The notes beneath the pieces are model-generated. The model ran no database searches. It was not told the origin of the DNA and was given only the letters and a program-made list of their open reading frames with translations. A stretch of 64,000 nt of DNA. Origin: Flavobacteriaceae bacterium. Lineage in GTDB: Bacteria; Bacteroidota; Bacteroidia; Flavobacteriales; Flavobacteriaceae. The stretch covers positions 62,001 to 126,000 of the forward strand of contig JAGYIX010000003.1 of NCBI GenBank assembly GCA_018402205.1, read 5' to 3'. The position numbers were made by a program, and so were the translations under genes. Positions 53,877-62,701 of the stretch are shown here, piece by piece. Numbering within the stretch: position 1 is the stretch's first letter; each line of letters opens with the position of its first letter.

Positions 53877-55376
53877 TTAGAATCTTCTCTTTTTTAACCT
53901 AGCCCACAAATAACCAAAACTTAGCGAAGCCCCTTTAAATCCGCGGTCAAGCACTGCCATTCGGGTTACATAAAGACTAATTGGAAGCATTACAAAGGTA
54001 GAAAACCAAGCACCTATTATCGGGTGAATATTTCCTCTTTTCGCATAATTTTCAGCGAATACTCCTGTGAAGTGATAACTCAGAAATAAGATTACCGCGA
54101 TAACCATAGGCAAGCCTAGTCCGCCCTTTCTGATTAACGCACCAATAGGTGCCCCAACAAAGAACAAAAGCACACAAGAAAGGGCTAATGCAAATTTTTT
54201 GTGAAGCGAGATTATATGGCGGTTGTAAAACTCAAATCGTTTGCCCATTTCTGTAGATTTTGTAGACACTATGATTCGTAGGTTGTCGAGTTGATTTTTG
54301 GCAGACCGCATAGCGCTAGAGCGCTGTTGGGTGGGGAGCACAGCTAGAAGTTCGTTGGCATCGGTTCGCTCAAAATAAAGAGAATCTATATCGGTTACAG
54401 GAAAATAGGGTTCTATCCATTGTTGGTGATAGGGGAGCGTTTCTTGGTCAGTTTTTCGTTCTCTAAGGACAAAAGTGGCGGCAAGTCGACGCATGGTTGA
54501 ATTAGAGTATTGCATTAACTGCTCTTTCGTGTCTAATTTCAAAGAATCTATATCTTTTAATAATTGCCTTGTGGGTTTCATTTTATCGGTAGTAATCGAC
54601 GATTGTTCTTCGAGATCAATCTCATCAAGACTCGATAGATCTATAAACTTTATGTAGGTGTCGAAAGAAGCGCTAGCGAAGGGCTGTTTTTTTATGTCTT
54701 CAGGTTTTTGAAGCAAAATTTCCTCGTAATAATACCCATTATACAAAACCAATTTGAGCAGTTCAGAATCTTTATTACTGATAAATTCTCCTTCTTTAGC
54801 ACTAATTACTACAGTATTCTGTTGATTTTTAGCTTTTTGATGAATAAGCACATCCCTCAGGTATTGATCATTTTCACCATACTTCTCGCGTACCTTCATA
54901 TTCATATTAGTACCTTCTATATCGGTAAAAATTCCTTCCACAAGTACAGCAGAAGGTTTCACTTTGGCAATGTTTCTTCTTAGGTTAAATATTTTTTGCT
55001 CAGAGGCAGGGATAAGATTATTAGAAACAAAAAAAGCAGCTATCCCCAATAGAATTGAAAATATAAAAGTGCTTCTCATAGCTCGTAAAAATGAAACTCC
55101 CGATGCTTTGATAGCTGCAAATTCATAATGCTCTGCTAGCGATCCGTAAGTGAGAATCGAAGTGACTAATACCGCTAATGGCAGCACATCATCGATGATA
55201 GTAGGCATATAGTACAGAAGAAATTTTGCTATAATCTGTATATCTAAATCTTTACCAGCGAGTTCGTCTATAAAGAGCCAGATGGCTTGAAATATGAATA
55301 TAAAAAGTACAATGATAAAGACACTGAAAAAAGTGCGCGCAAATTGGTGGAGAATATATCGATCTAAGATGCGCAT
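53877..55376 (-). CDS. LptF/LptG family lipopolysaccharide export permease
   Basis: A 499-residue inner membrane protein of the YjgP/YjgQ family, which with LptB extracts lipopolysaccharide from the inner membrane. Membrane segments are at about 13-35, 60-80 and 100-120 at the N terminus and three near 400-485 at the C terminus, with a large periplasmic beta-jellyroll-like domain between. RILDRYILHQFARTFFSVF and ALALSCVLLFFVGAPIGALIRKGGLG are characteristic. F and G types cannot be separated by eye. Gap to lolA 6 nt, to ribBA 3 nt. Confidence 0.9.
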   Translation of the reverse strand: MRILDRYILHQFARTFFSVFIIVLFIFIFQAIWLFIDELAGKDLDIQIIAKFLLYYMPTIIDDVLPLAVLVTSILTYGSLAEHYEFAAIKASGVSFLRAMRSTFIFSILLGIAAFFVSNNLIPASEQKIFNLRRNIAKVKPSAVLVEGIFTDIEGTNMNMKVREKYGENDQYLRDVLIHQKAKNQQNTVVISAKEGEFISNKDSELLKLVLYNGYYYEEILLQKPEDIKKQPFASASFDTYIKFIDLSSLDEIDLEEQSSITTDKMKPTRQLLKDIDSLKLDTKEQLMQYSNSTMRRLAATFVLRERKTDQETLPYHQQWIEPYFPVTDIDSLYFERTDANELLAVLPTQQRSSAMRSAKNQLDNLRIIVSTKSTEMGKRFEFYNRHIISLHKKFALALSCVLLFFVGAPIGALIRKGGLGLPMVIAVILFLSYHFTGVFAENYAKRGNIHPIIGAWFSTFVMLPISLYVTRMAVLDRGFKGASLSFGYLWARLKKRRF

Positions 55377-55382
55377 AGAGGG

Positions 55383-56042
55383 CTAATCAATAATGTAATA
55401 CCCGCTAGACTCATAGGCTTTTCTATCAAACATAAATAGCTTTTTATCAATAGAAGTATCTGTGTCGTATTCGGTTACTCTTATGGTCGTTTCTGTCCTG
55501 TTAAAACCTACCTGCGTAAGAGAAACTAATCGATTTGACTTTGTGTCTATGCGCACCAATACTTTTTCTATTTCAGCAGTAGAATCGATAGGGAAGAGCA
55601 AGATTTCTATCACGTTTTCGCTAATCTGCACACCCTTATCAATGCGATAGCCTTCTTTATAAAAAGAGAAAAGTTCACTCGGGTTAATCTCTCCAGATTC
55701 GCGAGAGGAATTTGGGGTGCTGATAACCACTTCAAGATTTTCTGGAATGATACTATAGGAGTTTACTCCATCAAACAGCTGTACACTTTCAAATAATTCA
55801 AGCCTATAGTTGGGCTCTTGAATATATACTTTGCCAGGGGTATTTTGACTTATTTGAGCCTCTTTATTACTCAAAGTATAATCGAAGTTTAAAGTAATCT
55901 GTTCGTAACCAGACATAGCCGTGTAAACCTTATCTAAAACAGCTTCTGCTTCGGCATTATTTCTTTGAGCAGATACCGTTAGACTTATCATTAATAGGCT
56001 CGTAAAAAAGTACACTTTAAATAGGACTAAAAGGGGTCTCAT
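55383..56042 (-). CDS. lolA: LolA-like outer membrane lipoprotein carrier
   Basis: A 219-residue periplasmic protein with a signal peptide (about residues 5-25, ending VSAQ) and the LolA-like half-barrel: NNAEAEAVLDKVYTAMSGYEQITLNFDYTL, PGKVYIQEPNYRLELFES and a C-terminal SLTQVGFNRTETTIRV. LolA ferries lipoproteins from the inner to the outer membrane. The position between ftsK and lptF is the usual Bacteroidota order. The divergence from E. coli LolA is large, so the family call is firmer than the exact role. Confidence 0.85.
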   Translation of the reverse strand: MRPLLVLFKVYFFTSLLMISLTVSAQRNNAEAEAVLDKVYTAMSGYEQITLNFDYTLSNKEAQISQNTPGKVYIQEPNYRLELFESVQLFDGVNSYSIIPENLEVVISTPNSSRESGEINPSELFSFYKEGYRIDKGVQISENVIEILLFPIDSTAEIEKVLVRIDTKSNRLVSLTQVGFNRTETTIRVTEYDTDTSIDKKLFMFDRKAYESSGYYIID

Positions 56043-56049
56043 GGGCTTA

Positions 56050-58407
56050 TTAATTTTCGAAAAAGGTTTGAAGGCTTTGGAGATCTTTAAACATCACTTG
56101 ACGTGCGCGTGATCCTTCAAAAGGACCAACGATACCTGCAGCTTCTAATTGATCAATGATACGTCCGGCTCGATTATATCCGATTTTCATCTTTCGCTGA
56201 ATAAGTGATGTTGAGCCTTGCTGTGCGCCTACAACAATTTCGGCAGCCTCTTTAAATAAAGGATCGCGTTCATTGATGTCATCGTTGAGAGTGCCGCTAT
56301 TTTCGTCTGCCTCGTACTCTGGAAGCAAATAAGCTTGAGCATAGGCCCGTTGTGATCCGATGTAATCCGTAATTTTTTCTACTTCGGGGGTATCGACAAA
56401 GGCACATTGAAGTCTGATCATTTCGTTACCCTGGGTGTACAGCATATCGCCTCTTCCTATAAGTTGTTCAGCACCAGAGGCATCTAGAATGGTTCGAGAA
56501 TCTATTTTTGAAGTAACCCTGAAGGCCAAACGTGCCGGAAAGTTTGCCTTGATGATTCCTGTAATCACGTTTACAGACGGACGCTGTGTGGCAATAATCA
56601 AATGTATGCCAATGGCTCTGGCAAGTTGAGCTAGCCGAGCAATAGGAGTCTCTACTTCTTTGCCCGCTGTCATAATAAGATCTGCAAATTCATCAATAAC
56701 AAGAACTATATACGGAAGAAAGCGGTGGCCTTCATTCGGATTCAATTTTCGCTTAACAAACTTTGCGTTGTACTCTTTAATATTGCGCACCATCGCCAAC
56801 TTTAATAAGTCATAGCGATCGTCCATTTCTAGACATAAAGAATTAAGCGTATTAATCACCTTCTTGGTATCAGTTATAATTGCATCTTCAGAATTGGGCA
56901 GTTTAGCAAGAAAGTGACGCTCTATTTTATTGTAAAGGGTTAACTCTACCTTTTTAGGATCTACCAATACAAATTTGATTTCAGCCGGATGTTTTTTGTA
57001 AAGAAGCGAGGTAAGTACCGCATTAAGTCCAACACTTTTTCCTTGACCAGTAGCACCGGCCATAAGCAGGTGAGGCATCTTAGCTAGGTCTACTACAAAG
57101 GTCTCGTTTGAAATGGTTTTGCCAAAAGCGATGGGCAGATCAAAAGGGGTCTTGCTAAACTTTTTTGAGCCGATAACCGAACGCATGCTTACAATCGTGG
57201 CCTGCTTATTAGGAACTTCAATACCAATAGTACCTTTTCCGGGTATAGGGGCAATAATTCGAATGCCTAATGCCGAAAGCGACAAGGCAATATCATCTTC
57301 AAGGTTTTTGATCTTTGAAATGCGTATACCCGCCTGAGGCACAATCTCGTAAAGGGTAACTGTAGGGCCTACAGTAGCGGTAATGCGCTCTATAGCGATG
57401 TTATAGTTATTCAAGGTATCTAAGATGCGATTCTTGTTTGCTTCTAATTCATCTTTGTCGATTTCTATTTGCGCTTGTTCAATGCCGTGACTATCTAACA
57501 AATCTATATGAGGAGGCCTATACTTGCTCAATTCTAGGGTGGGATCAAACTCTCCAAAGTCTTCTACTAGTTTGGAAGACTTTTTTTCTAACTCATCTTC
57601 TTCGACTGCATGAATCTCAAAAGCGACCTGTTGATCGTCAGTAGGCTCATATTCATTATCATTTGCGGCTTTAACGTTTATTTTGTTGTCTAATTTTTCT
57701 GAAAGATCTACTTCGAATGAATGAGACGAAACAGGCTCTTGTTTTAGCACAACTTGGGTTTCTTCAATGGCTGAAGTACTTTTCTCAGACCTAGGCTCCT
57801 TTATTTTTTTAGGCCATTTACCTGTAAAATTTTTAAAAGGCCTTTTTGAAAAACTAAAAGATTTCAACGAAAGTGAAGGAGTCCATTTAAAGGCGATAAC
57901 CCCATAAGCTATAGCAGTAAATAAAAGAGCAAATACTAGGCCTACCATTCCCATGAGATCTTCTAGCAACAACCCCATTTCGTAACCTACAATACCAGCA
58001 AATACAGATCCTTTTTCTAAGACTATATAGAAAAAGAAGGTCAACCATAGCATTCCAAAAATTCCGGAGGTCCAGAGGTTAACTAACCCTCTTTTTGTTA
58101 GACCAAAAAACAGTATAAACCCGGTGACTGAAAAGAGTATTGGAAGCAAAATACCCGAAATTCCAAATCCTTTATAAACAAGAAAATAGCCGATGTAGAG
58201 CCCTACACCTTTAAGTGTGTTTTCGATTTCTATAGAAGCTCCGCCTAAGTCACTTACCGCGCTCAAATCAGCTTTCCAGTGCATTAAAAAAGATAAGCAA
58301 GCAATAGAACTGGCTATTCCAGCGAAGAATAAAAATGCTCCGAAAACTATCCGGTATTTGACCCTGTTCGGATTTGGGGTTTTTAATTTTTTCGTTGAGC
58401 GCATCAT
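56050..58407 (-). CDS. ftsK: DNA translocase FtsK
   Basis: Pumps DNA during cell division and helps resolve chromosome dimers. The 785-residue protein has four membrane segments in the first 180 residues, a short charged linker (190-290), the beta domain, the motor with Walker A AGATGQGKSVGLNAVLTSLL and Walker B YIVLVIDEFADLIM, HLIIATQRPSVNVITG, and a C-terminal winged-helix gamma domain (GSTSLIQRKMKIGYNRAGRIIDQLEAAGIVGP) that reads KOPS-like sites. First gene of the ftsK-lolA-lptF-ribBA run. Confidence 0.97.
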   Translation of the reverse strand: MMRSTKKLKTPNPNRVKYRIVFGAFLFFAGIASSIACLSFLMHWKADLSAVSDLGGASIEIENTLKGVGLYIGYFLVYKGFGISGILLPILFSVTGFILFFGLTKRGLVNLWTSGIFGMLWLTFFFYIVLEKGSVFAGIVGYEMGLLLEDLMGMVGLVFALLFTAIAYGVIAFKWTPSLSLKSFSFSKRPFKNFTGKWPKKIKEPRSEKSTSAIEETQVVLKQEPVSSHSFEVDLSEKLDNKINVKAANDNEYEPTDDQQVAFEIHAVEEDELEKKSSKLVEDFGEFDPTLELSKYRPPHIDLLDSHGIEQAQIEIDKDELEANKNRILDTLNNYNIAIERITATVGPTVTLYEIVPQAGIRISKIKNLEDDIALSLSALGIRIIAPIPGKGTIGIEVPNKQATIVSMRSVIGSKKFSKTPFDLPIAFGKTISNETFVVDLAKMPHLLMAGATGQGKSVGLNAVLTSLLYKKHPAEIKFVLVDPKKVELTLYNKIERHFLAKLPNSEDAIITDTKKVINTLNSLCLEMDDRYDLLKLAMVRNIKEYNAKFVKRKLNPNEGHRFLPYIVLVIDEFADLIMTAGKEVETPIARLAQLARAIGIHLIIATQRPSVNVITGIIKANFPARLAFRVTSKIDSRTILDASGAEQLIGRGDMLYTQGNEMIRLQCAFVDTPEVEKITDYIGSQRAYAQAYLLPEYEADENSGTLNDDINERDPLFKEAAEIVVGAQQGSTSLIQRKMKIGYNRAGRIIDQLEAAGIVGPFEGSRARQVMFKDLQSLQTFFEN

Positions 58408-58455
58408 CAGTGGCTAAATTACGAATAATACTCGCGGCGAATGTTGGTTAACGAA

Positions 58456-59904
58456 CTATGCAGTTTTGGGCGATAGCCTTCTGATTTTAATGGCAAATGC
58501 TGCAAAAAGCAGGGTCATAAAAGGACTCACATAATTAAAAACGGCGTAGATGAAATAGTCAAACACCGGCACGCCTAAAACACTGCTATGATAAGCTCCG
58601 CAAGTATTCCAGGGCACTAATACAGAGGTTACTGTGCCTGAGTCTTCAATGGTGCGGCTCAGGTTCTCAGGGGCAAGCTGCTTCTTCTCGTAAGCCTTGG
58701 CAAACATTTTACCTGGAACCACTATAGCAAGGTACTGATCAGAGGCGGTTAGATTGAGCGCTATGCAGCTTCCAACGGTACTCGCAAACAAGCCAAATAC
58801 AGATTTAGATAGCTTCAGCAGCGCCTCTGTGATCTTGTTTAGCGCCCCTATAGCCTCCATTACACCTCCGAAAACCATGGCACAGATAACCAACCATATA
58901 GTTCCGAGCATACCAGACATACCACCAGAGGTAAAAAGGTCTTTAAGTATGCTGTTCGAACTTTCTATAGATAAATCAACAGTAATTGCATTTAAAAGGG
59001 TCATATATACAGAGCGGAATGAAAGCTGATCAGATCCGCTAAGTTTTAAAACGAGCTCGGGTTGGGCCCATATAGACGCTAACGCGCCAAGTAAAGTTCC
59101 GATAAGCAATGCAGCCAGAGGTGGAGTTTTTCTAACAATGAGTACGATAACAATAAGGGGGATCAAGAACAAAAATGGAGTGATAGTAAACACTTCTGTA
59201 ATATCCTTTAGGAGCGCATCTGTTTGGACCAAAGCAGTGGGCTCTATTGAAAAACTAATTATAGCAAAAACAATGAGGGTAACAACCAGCGTAGGAACAG
59301 TAGTATAAAACATGTACCGTATATGCGTAAAAAGGTCGGCGCCTGCCATGGCAGCGGCGAGATTTGTGGTATCACTTAGAGGGGACATTTTGTCTCCAAA
59401 ATAGGCTCCTGAAAGTATGGCTCCGGCAGTCATTCCCATTGGAATACCCATAGCGTTTCCGATACCGACAAGGGCTATTCCTACGGTGGCCGACGTCGTC
59501 CATGAACTTCCAGTGGCGATAGAAATCAAGGCGCAAACAATCACACTAACCACTAGAAAAATGCTGGGATTAAGTAATTGAATGCCATAATAAATCATGG
59601 TAGGTATAACCCCGCTTAGCAGCCATGTTCCAGATAAAGCGCCAACTAGAAGTAATATCAAAAGAGCCGAAGAAGTAGATTTCAGGTTTTCGGCGACCGA
59701 ATTCATCATTTGCTCGTACGATATCTTCTTTGTAAAACCTACTATGGCAGCAACTGCGCCTCCTAAAAGAAGGATAAACTGATTCGACCCATCTAAACTG
59801 GCATCTTTAAAAAAAAACACGTTAACTGCTAACATAGCAATAAGTGCGACTAGTGGAAAAAGAGCCTCAGTTAGACGTATAGAACTAGAACTTGCCATAG
59901 GCAT
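58456..59904 (-). CDS. NhaC-type Na+/H+ antiporter
   Basis: A 482-residue secondary transporter with about eleven hydrophobic segments. Motifs are ATGSSWTTSATVGIALVGIGNAMGIP, GAYFGDKMSPLSDTTNLAAAMAG, and SDQYLAIVVPGKMFAKAYEKKQLAPENLSRTIEDSGTVTSVLVPWNTCGAYHSSVLGV, typical of NhaC. It exchanges sodium for protons, with substrate by family only; some relatives carry other ions or amino acids. ATG 59904 used; ATG 59898 also possible. It stands 48 nt upstream of ftsK and may be separate from it. Confidence 0.9.
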   Translation of the reverse strand: MPMASSSSIRLTEALFPLVALIAMLAVNVFFFKDASLDGSNQFILLLGGAVAAIVGFTKKISYEQMMNSVAENLKSTSSALLILLLVGALSGTWLLSGVIPTMIYYGIQLLNPSIFLVVSVIVCALISIATGSSWTTSATVGIALVGIGNAMGIPMGMTAGAILSGAYFGDKMSPLSDTTNLAAAMAGADLFTHIRYMFYTTVPTLVVTLIVFAIISFSIEPTALVQTDALLKDITEVFTITPFLFLIPLIVIVLIVRKTPPLAALLIGTLLGALASIWAQPELVLKLSGSDQLSFRSVYMTLLNAITVDLSIESSNSILKDLFTSGGMSGMLGTIWLVICAMVFGGVMEAIGALNKITEALLKLSKSVFGLFASTVGSCIALNLTASDQYLAIVVPGKMFAKAYEKKQLAPENLSRTIEDSGTVTSVLVPWNTCGAYHSSVLGVPVFDYFIYAVFNYVSPFMTLLFAAFAIKIRRLSPKTA

Positions 59905-60002
59905 ATGATTATCTTGCGATATTACGACAAATAGCCTGTTTCTGCCAATTTATTGGTTTGAGCATTTATGGATAGCCGCTAGCGTTTACGGCTAAAACGT
60001 CT

Positions 60003-60010
60003 TAATTTTG
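60003..60010 (+). promoter_or_regulatory. putative -7 element of lpdA
   Basis: TAATTTTG, exact TAnnTTTG, 22 nt before the lpdA ATG in a 128-nt divergent gap with the NhaC gene. Confidence 0.5.
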
Positions 60011-60032
60011 TACCAAATTTATTTGATTCAAT

Positions 60033-61436
60033 ATGCAAAAGTTTGATGTGATTATTATTGGTTCTGGGCCTGGAGGTTATGTAGCCGCTATTCGATGCGC
60101 ACAGCTCGGAATGAATACGGCTATTGTAGAGAAAGAGTCCACGCTTGGTGGAACGTGCTTAAATGTGGGATGCATTCCGTCCAAAGCCCTTTTAGATTCT
60201 TCGCATCATTACGAAACGATACTTCACGATAGCGAAAATCATGGGATTCACATTAAAGGCGGAGTTACTTTAGATTTTAAGGCGATGATCGATCGTAAGC
60301 AATCTGTGGTAGATCAAACTGTAAAAGGGGTTGATTATCTAATGGAAAAAAACAAGGTCACTGTGTTGCGTGGGGTGGGTACATTTAAAGATGCTAAACA
60401 CCTAGTGGTGAAGAAAGATAAGCATGAAGAAACATTCAGTGCAGATAAATTCATTATAGCTACGGGTTCAAAGCCGGGAAACCTACCGTTTATTAGCCTA
60501 GATAAAGAACGTATTATAACCTCAACCGAAGCGCTGTCATTAGCAGAAATACCTAAACATCTAGTTGTTATTGGGGGGGGAGTTATCGGTTTAGAATTGG
60601 GCCAAGTTTATCGAAGATTAGGCGCCGAAGTAAGCGTAGTAGAATACGCAGATCGAATCATCCCTTCAATGGATGCCGCACTTTCTAAAGAACTCATGAA
60701 GGTATTAAAGAAACAGGGTGTTCAATTTTATCTTTCGCACTCGGTTCGCAAAGTAGAACGTAAAGGCAATCAGGTGCATATAGAGGCGCTCTCTAAAAAG
60801 GACGAAGTACTGCACCTAGAAGGCGATTACGCGCTTGTTTCTGTTGGACGTGTGGCTAACACCGAAGGTTTAGGTCTAGAAAACACCACTATTCAATTAG
60901 ATGATAGAGGACGTATTGCAGTTAATGAGCATTTGCAGACGGCAGAAGCACATATTTATGCTATTGGAGATGTTATTCAAGGGGCTATGTTGGCGCACAA
61001 GGCCGGAGAAGAGGGAGTGTTCATTGCTGAGCACCTTTCTGGGCAAAAGCCTCACATCAATTACCATTTAATTCCTAATGTGGTGTACACTTGGCCAGAA
61101 GTGGCCTCAGTAGGTCAAACCGAAGAGCAACTTAAGGCATCTGGAGTAGACTATAAATCAGGCTCTTTTCCAATGCGCGCCTTAGGAAGATCAAGAGCAA
61201 GCGGCGATCTTGATGGGTTCATAAAGATTCTTGCCGATTCCAAAACAGATGAGGTTCTAGGTGTTCACATGATTGGTGCGCGTTGTGCTGATCTTATTGC
61301 CGAAGCGGTTACTGCGATGGAATTCAGAGCCTCAGCCGAAGATATTGCGCGCATGTCACATGCGCATCCGACTTATTCAGAGGCCTTTAAAGAGGCAGCC
61401 CTTGCGGCCACAGATAACAGGGCGCTTCACATTTAG
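60033..61436 (+). CDS. lpdA: Dihydrolipoyl dehydrogenase
   Basis: E3 flavoprotein that reoxidises lipoyl groups in 2-oxoacid dehydrogenase complexes. The 467 residues include the FAD motif IIGSGPGGYVAAIRCAQLG (8-26), redox cysteines Cys42 and Cys47 in GGTCLNVGCIPSK, the NAD motif VVIGGGVIGLELGQVYRRLG, YAIGDVIQGAMLAHKAGEEG and the catalytic His-Glu pair in HAHPTYSEA. No E1 or E2 genes adjoin it. It shares one base with the tilS start. Confidence 0.97.
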   Translation: MQKFDVIIIGSGPGGYVAAIRCAQLGMNTAIVEKESTLGGTCLNVGCIPSKALLDSSHHYETILHDSENHGIHIKGGVTLDFKAMIDRKQSVVDQTVKGVDYLMEKNKVTVLRGVGTFKDAKHLVVKKDKHEETFSADKFIIATGSKPGNLPFISLDKERIITSTEALSLAEIPKHLVVIGGGVIGLELGQVYRRLGAEVSVVEYADRIIPSMDAALSKELMKVLKKQGVQFYLSHSVRKVERKGNQVHIEALSKKDEVLHLEGDYALVSVGRVANTEGLGLENTTIQLDDRGRIAVNEHLQTAEAHIYAIGDVIQGAMLAHKAGEEGVFIAEHLSGQKPHINYHLIPNVVYTWPEVASVGQTEEQLKASGVDYKSGSFPMRALGRSRASGDLDGFIKILADSKTDEVLGVHMIGARCADLIAEAVTAMEFRASAEDIARMSHAHPTYSEAFKEAALAATDNRALHI

Positions 61437-62701
61437 TGTTTAAGACAAAGCAAATTGAAATTGCCCTCCAAGAGGCCCTAGTTGTTTATAGAGATAAACG
61501 CCTATTACTGGCGTGCAGCGGAGGTATAGACAGTGTGGTGCTCGCACACGTTCTCAACAAGTATAATCACGATTTTGGGATCGCACACATGAATTATGGT
61601 TTACGAGGCAAAGAAAGCCAAAGAGACGAAGAATTTGTAGCTGACTTAGCTCGTGAACTAGGCGTTGAATTTTATGTAAAACGCGCTAAACTCAATACCT
61701 CAAAGAGTATCCAAGAAGAGGCCAGAACATTGAGATACGATTGGTTTTTTGAGTTGAGACGACAGTATAAGTACGATTATGTAGCAACAGCTCACCATGT
61801 AGACGATAGTCTCGAGGGAATGATTATGAGTGTATTTTCGGGGGCAACCATCAGTAGACTAGCTGGAATAACCGACAGAGAAAATCTTGTTAGGCCTTTT
61901 CAGTACTGTACAAAAGAACAATTACTTCAATACGCGAAAGACTATAAACTTAGTTACAGAGAAGATTCTAGCAATAGAAATAATGAGTATCTCCGTAATT
62001 ATGTCCGCAATAAGGTACTTACAGATATAGAGGAGCAAATTCCTAATACTAAGGCTCGTCTTTTGCACAGTCTAGGGTATTTCAAGCAATTGAATGAGTT
62101 AACTATTGCTTATCGAAAACACTTAGAAAAAACTATCGTACGAAGCAGATCTAATTGTCAGGCCTATGCCATTAATGGTATAGTTGAATTGCACCCTTTA
62201 AGTCTTCATTTAAGGCTATTATTTGAGCCATTTGGATTTGCTGATTTTTCTACTATTGAGCATTTGTTAGTTGCTGAAAACGGTAAAGAGATTCTTTCGG
62301 CTACCTATAGATTGGTGAAATTTGAAGAAGAACTGCTTCTTGGAAAAATAGATTCGTTAAAGCCTAGGCTTAGGGCTAATTTTAGGGATGTACTCCCACG
62401 AGATATAGCGCAATCGCAAGTGGTTTATACTCTAGAAGTAAGAGACAGTATTGCAGCAGCATCTACTTTAGAGGTGCGCTTATGGAATTCAGAAGACAGC
62501 ATTAAACTAAAAGGACAAGACAAAACCAAAAAGGTATCCAAATATTTGCGAGACTTAAAGATCGACCCAATTACCAAATCATCCGTTCAGATACTCCTAA
62601 GCGAAGACCGTTTAGTGGCTATTCTGGGATTTGCTATAGATGCAGATTTTAGTCCTCTTTCAACAGACTCTTCTAAAGTTATCAAGATATGGCACGAATA
62701 A
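61436..62701 (+). CDS. tilS: tRNA(Ile)-lysidine synthase
   Basis: Adds lysine to C34 of the CAU-anticodon tRNA-Ile so that it reads AUA. The 421-residue protein has the PP-loop ACSGGIDSVVLAHVL (27-41), HMNYGLRGKESQRDEEFV, ATAHHVDDSLEGMIM and YREDSSNRNNEYLRNYVRNKVL, then a C-terminal domain with KLKGQDKTKKVSKYLRDLKI. The GTG start lies on the last base of the lpdA TAG. Its end overlaps the following DsbD gene by 13 nt. Confidence 0.94.
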   Translation: MFKTKQIEIALQEALVVYRDKRLLLACSGGIDSVVLAHVLNKYNHDFGIAHMNYGLRGKESQRDEEFVADLARELGVEFYVKRAKLNTSKSIQEEARTLRYDWFFELRRQYKYDYVATAHHVDDSLEGMIMSVFSGATISRLAGITDRENLVRPFQYCTKEQLLQYAKDYKLSYREDSSNRNNEYLRNYVRNKVLTDIEEQIPNTKARLLHSLGYFKQLNELTIAYRKHLEKTIVRSRSNCQAYAINGIVELHPLSLHLRLLFEPFGFADFSTIEHLLVAENGKEILSATYRLVKFEEELLLGKIDSLKPRLRANFRDVLPRDIAQSQVVYTLEVRDSIAAASTLEVRLWNSEDSIKLKGQDKTKKVSKYLRDLKIDPITKSSVQILLSEDRLVAILGFAIDADFSPLSTDSSKVIKIWHE